A stretch of DNA of 5,612 bases, taken from Chloroflexota bacterium (GTDB lineage Bacteria > Chloroflexota > Dehalococcoidia > UBA2979). Positions 1-4,792 of this stretch are shown here, piece by piece (position 1 is the first letter of the stretch; every line of letters begins with the position of its first letter). The notes under the pieces were generated by a model. That model ran no database searches. It was not told where the DNA came from and was given only the letters and a program-made list of their open reading frames with translations. The stretch is taken from contig JAQCJS010000088.1 of NCBI GenBank assembly GCA_027592975.1, positions 1 through 5,612 on the forward strand, in the 5' to 3' direction. Both the position numbers and the translations under genes were made by a program.

Positions 1-205
1 CGCCGAGCCGTTGCCTGACGACCGGGCCGTGATCGAGGCGTCTCGCACCGCCATTACCACGGCGATCCGGTCAGGCGGGCTGCAGGACGCGCCCGCGACG
101 AAGTGGCCGATCCGCTACTCCGCCCGCCGGATCGCCTGGCATGTGCTGGACCAGGCTTGGGAGATCGAGGATCGTTCGCTGGGGCAGGAGGACGGGCGAT
201 CTTGA
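1..205 (+). CDS. DinB-like domain protein, C-terminal fragment (5' end outside window)
   Basis: An open frame enters from the left edge and ends at TGA 203-205, leaving the last 67 residues of a longer protein. The TTG at position 11 is very likely an internal Leu codon, not a start. The fragment has a basic and aromatic segment, WPIRYSARRIAWHVLDQAW, followed by EIEDRS. From memory this resembles the last helix of DinB/YfiT-type four-helix-bundle proteins, which often carry an HxxxH metal-binding pair there. Here the His is encoded at 140-142 and the residue four positions later is Gln (152-154), so the second ligand would be missing. DinB-like proteins are a broad family including putative metal-dependent thiol transferases and hydrolases; no substrate can be inferred. 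The stop codon lies inside the -35 box of the next gene's promoter, so rplY is probably transcribed separately. The family call is tentative, but the frame being coding is likely. Confidence 0.55.
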   Translation, partial: AEPLPDDRAVIEASRTAITTAIRSGGLQDAPATKWPIRYSARRIAWHVLDQAWEIEDRSLGQEDGRS

Positions 206-230
206 CCCTCCACCAGCGCATTGGTAGCGT
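202..230 (+). promoter_or_regulatory. Candidate sigma-70-type promoter for rplY
   Basis: TTGACC (202-207, five of six matches to the -35 consensus) is followed after exactly 17 nt by TAGCGT (225-230), which keeps the T1, A2 and T6 of a -10 box, as is common in high-GC genomes. Transcription would begin near 237, giving a leader of about 70 nt before the rplY ATG. The -35 box overlaps the stop codon (203-205) of the upstream gene. This is a motif reading only. Confidence 0.5.
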
Positions 231-262
231 CGGAGTGTTGTTTCCCAACCCAGCCGCGTCTC

Positions 263-285
263 CGTGCGCCCTCCTTGGGTGCGCG
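263..285 (+). promoter_or_regulatory. Leader hairpin upstream of rplY with anti-Shine-Dalgarno-like loop
   Basis: CGTGCGCCC (263-271) can pair with GGGTGCGCG (277-285) over 9 bp, including two G-U wobbles, around a TCCTT loop (272-276). TCCT in the loop is the exact complement of AGGA at 299-302, the Shine-Dalgarno of rplY. The CCTCCTT at 270-276 matches the 16S rRNA 3' tail. The 3' arm could alternatively pair with CCCAA (244-248) or ACCCA (248-252), so two mutually exclusive folds are possible. A regulatory role is inference; E. coli rplY is known to be autogenously controlled, but this leader is in an unrelated organism. Confidence 0.35.
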
Positions 286-298
286 TCGCCCCACACTC

Positions 299-302
299 AG
301 GA
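299..302 (+). promoter_or_regulatory. Ribosome binding site of rplY
   Basis: AGGA lies 6 nt before the ATG at 309-311. It supports that ATG over the in-frame GTG at 264, which would add 15 residues unlike the bL25 N-terminus and would lie inside the leader hairpin. Confidence 0.6.
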
Positions 303-308
303 CTGACG

Positions 309-896
309 ATGCCCGACACCTACGCCGTTGAACCCCGTTCCGTGACCGGGAAGAAGGTCGCTCGCTTGCGTCGCGAGGGCATCCTGCCCGCCGTGATCTA
401 CGGGCGCGGCCTGCCCTCGATCTCCGTGCAGATGCCGTACGTGTCCGCACGTGACCTGATGAACGATCACGGCAAGAGCACGCTGATCAACGTGCACGTC
501 GCCGGCGAGGCGGAGCCCCGTCCCGTGGTGGTGCGCCAGATCGAGCAGAACCCGGTGACCCGCTCGCTGCTGCACCTGGACTTCTACCAGGTCGACCTGT
601 CCCGTCTGATCACCACGCAGATCCCGATCGTCCTGACCGGCACCGCTCCGGCGGTCGCCCGGTGGAACGGCCTGCTGGTGCAGGGCCTGGAGCGCGTGGA
701 GATCGAGGCGCTCCCACAGAGCCTGCCGCAGCACCTGGAGGTGCCCGTCGGCAGCCTTGCGCAGATCGGCGACCAGATGCTGCTGGGCGCGGTGCGTGCG
801 CCTGCCGGCGTGAAGATCCTCACCGGCCTGGACGCCGTGGTGGTCTCCGTGCAGCACGGTGCGCCTCCGGAGGAGCCCGAGGCGGCGGCCGAGTAG
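309..896 (+). CDS. rplY: 50S ribosomal protein bL25, CTC (general stress protein) type
   Basis: The product is a 195-residue ribosomal protein that binds 5S rRNA in the large subunit (central protuberance). Length and layout fit the two-domain CTC/TL5 form, not the short ~94-residue E. coli form. The N-terminal 5S-binding domain (about 1-97) shows the family signatures TGKKVARLRREGILPAVIYG (residues 13-32) and NPVTRSLLHLDFYQV (81-95). The C-terminal beta domain (about 98-185) contains EIEALPQSLPQHLEV (131-145), the typical 'leP..lP..i.vdvs' segment. A short Pro/Glu/Ala-rich acidic tail ends the protein (186-195), as is usual in CTC forms. The ATG at 309 is chosen because it has AGGA 6 nt upstream and the family's N-terminus starts there. 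The gene appears to be monocistronic, with its own promoter in front and a strong hairpin 23 nt after the stop. It converges on rlmN. No anomalies in the coding sequence. Confidence 0.96.
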   Translation: MPDTYAVEPRSVTGKKVARLRREGILPAVIYGRGLPSISVQMPYVSARDLMNDHGKSTLINVHVAGEAEPRPVVVRQIEQNPVTRSLLHLDFYQVDLSRLITTQIPIVLTGTAPAVARWNGLLVQGLERVEIEALPQSLPQHLEVPVGSLAQIGDQMLLGAVRAPAGVKILTGLDAVVVSVQHGAPPEEPEAAAE

Positions 897-919
897 CCCG
901 TCCCACCGAGGTAGAACCG

Positions 920-950
920 AGAAGGCCAGCTCGTCACGAGCTGGCCTTCT
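920..950. terminator. Shared bidirectional terminator hairpin between rplY and rlmN
   Basis: AGAAGGCCAGCTCG (920-933) and CGAGCTGGCCTTCT (937-950) form a perfect 14-bp stem with a 3-nt TCA loop. GAACC (914-918) and GGTTC (953-957) can extend it by 5 bp past a small internal loop. It lies 23 nt after the rplY stop and 21 nt after the rlmN stop, between convergent genes, so it can act on transcripts from both sides. There is no long T-tract on either strand, only short pyrimidine runs, as is common for terminators in high-GC genomes. Confidence 0.85.
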
Positions 951-971
951 GGGGTTCGGATGGGGCGGGAG

Positions 972-2060
972 CTACTCGACCAGCGCGATCGGATGCACGC
1001 CCCCGCGCTGGACGTCAGTGCGGAGCTGACCGCAGGCCGCTGCGATCTCCACCCCTCGCTCGATGCGCACGGTCGCGTTGATGCCCGCAGCCTGCAGCTC
1101 GCGCTGGAACGCGCGCACACGCCCGATCGAGGGGCGGCGCAGATCCGGGCCGGTAGTCGGGTTGTAGGGGATGAGGTTCACGTGGGCCTGGATGCCGCGG
1201 ATGCGGCGAGCCAGCGCGCGCGCCTGTTCCGGGTCATCGTTCACGCGATCCAGCAGCGCGTAGGCGAAGGTCACGCGCCGCCCGCACCGCTCGATGTACC
1301 GCCGCGAGGCCTCGACCAGATCGTCGATCGTCGTGCCACCGGCGGTGGGAATCAGGTTGCGGCGCAGCTCGTCGTCGGGGGCGTGGAGGGAGATCGTGAG
1401 TCCGATCTGGAGCCCCTCCTCCGAGAGCCGGTCGATCCCCCGCACCAGGCCGACGGTGGAGACGGTGATGCCGCGCTGCCGCAGGCCCAGGCCCTCCGGC
1501 CGCGTGAGCCAGCGGATCGCCGCGATCGTCCCGGCATAGTTCGCCAGCGGCTCCCCCATGCCCATGAAGACGATGTTCGTGATGCGGTGCGAGGCGCCAT
1601 CGCCGGCGGCGCGACTGAAGTGGAGCACCTGGGCCACGATCTCCGCAGGGGACAGGTTGCGCGTGAAGCCCTGGAGGCCGGTCGCGCAGAAGCGGCAGCC
1701 CATGGCGCAGCCCACCTGCGTAGAGATGCACACCGTCACGCGGTCGGGCGCGCCGTCCTCGTCCGGGTCGTAGTCCATGCGAACGGCCTCGACCGCGTCG
1801 CCGTCGGCGAGATCGAGGAGCGCCTTCACCGTCGCGCCGTCGTCCGCGCGGCGCTCGGCGAGGACGGGGAGGGGCGCGATCGTGAACGCCTCGGACAGCC
1901 GGGCGCGGAGCGCAGGGGAGAGGTTCGTCATCGCGCTGAAGCCGGTGGCGCCGTGCCGGAACACCCACTCGCAGACCTGCTTCGCGCGGTAGCGCGGCTC
2001 GCCCCACTCGGCGAACTGTGCCTCGATCTCTTCGTACGACAGGTCCAGCAGGTGACGCAT
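972..2060 (-). CDS. rlmN: Dual-specificity RNA methyltransferase RlmN (radical SAM)
   Basis: RlmN uses S-adenosylmethionine both as radical source and as methyl donor to make C2-methyladenosine at A2503 of 23S rRNA and at A37 of some tRNAs. The protein is 362 aa, the usual length. The N-terminal accessory domain (about 1-95) contains GEPRYRAKQVCEWVFRHG. The radical SAM cluster motif is CAMGCRFC (C118, C122, C125), preceded by ISTQVG and followed by ATGLQGFTRNL. C111 in TVCIS and C343 in AAACGQL match the positions of the two conserved catalytic cysteines, so the enzyme looks complete. Other family segments are FMGMGEPLANY (165-175), TVSTVGLV (199-206), SLHAPDDELR (224-233), ALLDRVND (268-275) and NLIPYNP (295-301). 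The ATG at 2060 is 10 nt after the fmt stop. No good Shine-Dalgarno is visible (only GGA 4 nt away), but TAGACT lies exactly 7 nt upstream. It is the last gene of the minus-strand run and ends at the shared terminator. All key residues are present. Confidence 0.97.
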   Translation of the reverse strand: MRHLLDLSYEEIEAQFAEWGEPRYRAKQVCEWVFRHGATGFSAMTNLSPALRARLSEAFTIAPLPVLAERRADDGATVKALLDLADGDAVEAVRMDYDPDEDGAPDRVTVCISTQVGCAMGCRFCATGLQGFTRNLSPAEIVAQVLHFSRAAGDGASHRITNIVFMGMGEPLANYAGTIAAIRWLTRPEGLGLRQRGITVSTVGLVRGIDRLSEEGLQIGLTISLHAPDDELRRNLIPTAGGTTIDDLVEASRRYIERCGRRVTFAYALLDRVNDDPEQARALARRIRGIQAHVNLIPYNPTTGPDLRRPSIGRVRAFQRELQAAGINATVRIERGVEIAAACGQLRTDVQRGGVHPIALVE

Positions 2061-2067
2061 GTGATCC

Positions 2068-2073
2068 AGTCTA
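2068..2073 (-). promoter_or_regulatory. Candidate -10 box for leaderless rlmN transcript
   Basis: On the minus strand TAGACT ends exactly 7 nt before the rlmN ATG, which would place transcription start at or next to the A of the ATG. The TAG is also the fmt stop codon, which by itself could explain part of the match. A weak -35-like CCGACC lies 17 nt upstream. The gap is only 10 nt, so read-through from fmt is also expected. Confidence 0.3.
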
Positions 2074-3060
2074 CGCGGTGGTATCAGCGGGGTCGGCGCC
2101 CAGCCGCGCGCCGATCAGCGCCCGGTCGCCGTTGAGATAGTCCTCGATTGGCAGCGCCTTGCGGCCGGCCCGTTGCAGCGTGAGCAGCGCAAGGCGCCCC
2201 GTCCCGCACGCCACCACGGCGCGGGCCCGGCGGGTGGCGATCGGCCCGTCCAGCAGTTCGCCATCGCCGGGCAGCACCGTGCCCGGCGGCGCGTCCGCGT
2301 TTCCGAGCAGCGGCCACGCCTCGAGGATCGCGAGCGTCTCGCCGTCTCGCGTTGTCGTGGCGAGGGGCCACGGATGGTACGCGCGGACGGCGCGTCCGAT
2401 CGCATCCGCGCTGCGTGTCCAGTCGATCAGCCCGTCGTCCTTCGCCAGGCGGGGGGCGTACGTCACCATGTCCTCGTGCTGCGGGATCGAGGTGATCTCG
2501 CCGGCCATCCAGCGCGGCAGCGTCTCCGCGAGCAGCGCGGCGCCCAGCCCGGCGATGCGCTCGGTGAGCACGCCGGTCGTGTCCAGCGGGCCGATCGGGG
2601 TGGCCGCCTTTGCGATCACCGGGCCGGCGTCCAGCTCGCGCACCACGAGCATGATCGAGGCCCCCGTCTCGGCGTCACCCGCGAGGATCGCGGCTGACAC
2701 CGGCGATGCGCCGCGGTGCCGCGGCAGCAGTGAGGCGTGCACGTTCACGACCTGGTGCGGGAAGGCTTCCAGCAGGTGAGTGGGGAGGATGTGTCCGGAG
2801 GCGGCGACCACGCCGATGTCCGGGCGGAGGGCGGCAAGCGCCTCCGTCGTGTGGCGCCGGACGCGCTCGGGCTGAAGGATCACGGGGACGCCGGCCTCGA
2901 CCGCCAGCTCCTTCACGGGGGTCATGAGCGCCGCACCGGAACGGCCGCGCGGGCGGTCGGGCTGCGTGACCACCGCCACGACCTCGGCCCCGGGGAGGTC
3001 GAGGCACGCGCGCAGTGACGGCACGGCGTACGCGGGCGATCCGAAGAAGACGATGCGCAT
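2071..3060 (-). CDS. fmt: Methionyl-tRNA formyltransferase
   Basis: Fmt transfers a formyl group from 10-formyltetrahydrofolate to initiator Met-tRNA in the cytoplasm. The 329-residue protein has the standard two-domain length. The N-terminal Rossmann-type catalytic domain starts MRIVFFGSPAYAVPSL. It carries QPDRPRGR (33-40) and the signature NVHASLLPRHRGASP (106-120). N106, H108 and, in RELDAGPV, D144 correspond to the catalytic Asn-His-Asp triad. The C-terminal tRNA-binding domain includes KDDGLIDWTRSADAIGRAVR, AYHPWP and LQRAGRKALPIEDYLNGD. The frame is open 29 codons further upstream, into secG, but the ATG at 3060 gives the family N-terminus; a purine-rich GGGGGC lies a few bases before it. 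The stop is 10 nt from rlmN and the start 34 nt after secG. A mild oddity is VVAASGHILP (84-93), where most homologues have a Tyr or Phe before the Gly. In many bacteria def or priA sits beside fmt; neither is here. Confidence 0.96.
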   Translation of the reverse strand: MRIVFFGSPAYAVPSLRACLDLPGAEVVAVVTQPDRPRGRSGAALMTPVKELAVEAGVPVILQPERVRRHTTEALAALRPDIGVVAASGHILPTHLLEAFPHQVVNVHASLLPRHRGASPVSAAILAGDAETGASIMLVVRELDAGPVIAKAATPIGPLDTTGVLTERIAGLGAALLAETLPRWMAGEITSIPQHEDMVTYAPRLAKDDGLIDWTRSADAIGRAVRAYHPWPLATTTRDGETLAILEAWPLLGNADAPPGTVLPGDGELLDGPIATRRARAVVACGTGRLALLTLQRAGRKALPIEDYLNGDRALIGARLGADPADTTA

Positions 3061-3094
3061 GGGAGCGCCCCCGGCCTGGTGACGCGGGACCGCG

Positions 3095-3319
3095 CTAGGA
3101 GGCGACGACGCTCCAGGCGGAGATGGCGATGAAGACCACGACCACAACGATCGTCAGGCGATGCAGTTGGCGCTGCAGGCCGCGCTTCGTGCGGAAGGTG
3201 TAGTCCTGCCCGCCGAGGGCCGCGCCGAAGCCAGTGCCGCGCACCTGCATCAGCACCAGGCCGATCAGCAGCGCGGACACGAGGATCTGGGCGAGGCTGA
3301 GAAAGTCCTTCAGTTCCAT
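3095..3319 (-). CDS. secG: Preprotein translocase subunit SecG
   Basis: SecG is the small non-essential membrane subunit of the SecYEG channel that assists SecA-driven protein export. The 74-residue protein has the classic layout: a first membrane helix at about 7-25, the loop motif LMQVRGTGFGAALGGQDYTF (23-42), a basic stretch TKRGLQRQLHR (44-54), and a second helix at about 55-72 with a run of five valines. The ATG at 3319 is preferred over an in-frame TTG at 3355, because it starts just before the first helix as in homologues. There is no Shine-Dalgarno before the ATG, but a TAGCCT box sits 7 nt upstream, which suggests leaderless initiation. The gene lies 63 nt after yvcK and 34 nt before fmt on the same strand. 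Confidence 0.93.
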   Translation of the reverse strand: MELKDFLSLAQILVSALLIGLVLMQVRGTGFGAALGGQDYTFRTKRGLQRQLHRLTIVVVVVFIAISAWSVVAS

Positions 3320-3326
3320 GAGTGAG

Positions 3327-3355
3327 AGGCTAAGGCGCGCCGCGGGCGACGGCAA
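3327..3355 (-). promoter_or_regulatory. Candidate internal promoter giving a leaderless secG mRNA
   Basis: On the minus strand TTGCCG (3355-3350) and TAGCCT (3332-3327) are separated by exactly 17 nt. The -10 box ends 7 nt before the secG ATG, so the start point would fall on or beside the ATG. The absence of a Shine-Dalgarno fits this. The match is moderate (four of six and three of six consensus bases). Confidence 0.4.
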
Positions 3356-3382
3356 GCGCGGCCGTTGGGACGGGCACCCGGG

Positions 3383-4702
3383 CTAGCCGTTCGAGAAGGC
3401 GGCAGGGGCCTGCACCCGCAGGTCGCGCTCGAAGTAGGCGCGCATCACCACGGAGGCCAGCAGGTCGCCGTCGTGCCGGTAGCGGCGCTCGTGGTCGACG
3501 ATGTCGGCCAGGACGAGGCGCGCGCTGCCGTAGTCGGCGTCGCCGGGGGCCAGGACGGCCTCGGACTTCCACTCCGGCTTCAGGGGGTCGGAGGGCAGGT
3601 TGCTGTTGGCCAGCACCACGTCCACCAGCGTGTCGTCGTTCAGGTGGCGGCGGACGGCGGCGTAGTGGTCGGCGGCGGTGTAGCCGTTCGTCTCGCCCAG
3701 CTGGGTCGCCACGTTGCTGATGAACAGCTTGTGCGCGCGCGATTCCTTCACCGCCCGGCCGATCCCGGGGACCAAGAGGTTCGGCAGCACCGAGGTGTAC
3801 AGGCTGCCGGGGCCGATCACAATCAGGTCCGCCTCCAGCAGGGCGCGCACCGCGCCGGGGTGGGCGGCGGAGTCCCGCGGCTCGATCCAGACCTCTGTGG
3901 GTGGGATGCCGCTCGCCGGGAGTTGCGACTCGCCCTTCACCACCTCGCCCGTGGCGAAGCGGGCAGCCAGCGTCACATCGTCCAGCGTGGACGGCAGGAT
4001 GCGCCCGCGCACCGCAAGGACGCGAGAGGTTTCCGTGATCGCGGCCTCCATGTTGCCGGTGACCTCGGCCATGGCGGTGATGAACAGGTTGCCGAAGGAG
4101 TGCCCGGCAATGCCCTCGCCCGCGCTCTCGTCGAAGCGGTACTGGAAGAGCTGGGTGACCAGCGGCTCGGCATCGGCGAGCGCGGCGATGCAGTTGCGGA
4201 TGTCGCCCGGCGGGATGACGTGCAGGTCGCGCCGCAACCGGCCGCTGGAGCCGCCGTCGTCCGCGACGGTGACGATCGCCGTGAGGTTGGAGGTGTACTG
4301 TTTCAGCCCGCGCAGCAGGTTCGACAGCCCCGTGCCACCGCCGATCGCGACGATCCTCGGCCCGCGGTCGCGCGTGCGGTTCTGGTAGACGAGGTCCACG
4401 AGGTCGCGCTGGCGCTCACCGATCGGCAGCAGCGCGTGCGCGAGCGAGCGGTTGAGCTGCCAGCCCGAGAAGATCGCGAGTGAAAGCGCGGAGGTGATGA
4501 ACAGCACGCCGCGCAGCCACCGTGGGATGAACTGCAGGGTGATGTAGTACGCCCAGACCGGGAAGGTGTAGGAGACGTAGACCTCGCGCAGGAGGTAGGC
4601 GAAGCCGATGCCCATGATCGTGACGGCGACCGCGAGGAGCAGCAGCCATCGTTTGATGTGCAGGCCGACGTACAGCCACTTGGTGATGTTACCGCGGCTC
4701 AA
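3383..4702 (-). CDS. yvcK: YvcK/GlmR-family protein with N-terminal membrane anchor (gluconeogenesis factor, CofD-like fold)
   Basis: YvcK (GlmR) proteins bind UDP-N-acetylglucosamine and help direct carbon into cell-wall precursors. B. subtilis mutants fail on gluconeogenic carbon sources. This protein is 439 aa, longer than the ~320-residue soluble form. About 110 residues at the N-terminus add a membrane helix at about 18-36 (after KWLYVGLHIKRW) and a second at about 64-82. The CofD-like domain has AIGGGTGLSNLLRGLK (119-134), TVADDGGSSGRLR (145-157), PPGDIRNC (164-171), GHSFGNLFI (200-208), GPGSLYTSVLPNLLV (297-311) and SNVATQLGET (329-338), all family hallmarks, so it looks functional. 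The start is TTG at 4702; the only other in-frame possibility upstream is blocked by TAA, and the next ATG would cut into the first helix. No Shine-Dalgarno is evident. The gene has a good promoter in front of it. The usual neighbours rapZ and whiA are absent; it lies between gatB and secG. F420-related CofD is a less likely reading given the membrane anchor. Confidence 0.93.
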   Translation of the reverse strand: MSRGNITKWLYVGLHIKRWLLLLAVAVTIMGIGFAYLLREVYVSYTFPVWAYYITLQFIPRWLRGVLFITSALSLAIFSGWQLNRSLAHALLPIGERQRDLVDLVYQNRTRDRGPRIVAIGGGTGLSNLLRGLKQYTSNLTAIVTVADDGGSSGRLRRDLHVIPPGDIRNCIAALADAEPLVTQLFQYRFDESAGEGIAGHSFGNLFITAMAEVTGNMEAAITETSRVLAVRGRILPSTLDDVTLAARFATGEVVKGESQLPASGIPPTEVWIEPRDSAAHPGAVRALLEADLIVIGPGSLYTSVLPNLLVPGIGRAVKESRAHKLFISNVATQLGETNGYTAADHYAAVRRHLNDDTLVDVVLANSNLPSDPLKPEWKSEAVLAPGDADYGSARLVLADIVDHERRYRHDGDLLASVVMRAYFERDLRVQAPAAFSNG

Positions 4703-4732
4703 AGGGTGACTCGCTCGCTGCCCGCCATGTGG

Positions 4733-4761
4733 AGTAAACGCTTACGCGCGTTGGCAGTCAA
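4733..4761 (-). promoter_or_regulatory. Sigma-70-type promoter for yvcK-secG-fmt-rlmN
   Basis: On the minus strand TTGACT (4761-4756, five of six matches) and TTTACT (4738-4733, four of six) are separated by exactly 17 nt. The expected start point is near 4726, giving a leader of about 25 nt before the TTG start of yvcK. It is the best promoter match on this strand and lies in the widest gap of the gene run. Confidence 0.6.
4734..4745. promoter_or_regulatory. LacI/CcpA-type operator-like palindrome overlapping the yvcK -10 box
   Basis: GTAAACGCTTAC (minus strand GTAAGCGTTTAC) is a palindrome with a central CG and five of six complementary half-site pairs. It fits the core GWAARCGYTWWC of catabolite-responsive elements fully, although the conserved T just outside the core is not present. 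LacI-family repressors bind such CG-centred sites. It covers most of the -10 hexamer and part of the spacer, a position suited to repression. No regulator gene is in the window. Confidence 0.4.
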
Positions 4762-4792
4762 CCGTGTTTCCGCACGATCGACCGCGCGCCTG

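Noticed and set aside
264..308. N-terminal extension of bL25 from GTG at 264
   Set aside because: The added 15 residues do not resemble bL25, the GTG lies inside the leader hairpin, and the ATG at 309 has an AGGA 6 nt upstream.
960..2135. Long plus-strand open frame of 391 codons opposite rlmN
   Set aside because: It is the antisense shadow of a clear RlmN gene. Its product is rich in Arg, Ala, Gly, Asp and His with no recognisable domain, as expected from high-GC antisense frames.
3061..3147. N-terminal extension of Fmt overlapping secG
   Set aside because: The extension is Ser/Pro-rich and antecedes the standard MRIVFFGSP start; it arises from reading the secG end in another frame.
3339..3362. 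GCCGCG / CGCGGC inverted repeat between yvcK and secG
   Set aside because: A 6-bp stem with a 12-nt loop made only of G and C is expected by chance here and lacks any T-tract.
3365..4483. Long plus-strand open frame of 372 codons opposite yvcK
   Set aside because: It is an antisense shadow of the YvcK gene, with low-complexity Val/Gly/Arg/His composition and no family motif; the minus-strand frame carries all hallmark motifs.
4771..4788. Possible gatB terminator hairpin (CGCACG / CGCGCG arms on the plus strand)
   Set aside because: Only 6 bp with a G-U wobble and no T-tract; it is too weak in DNA this GC-rich to call a terminator.
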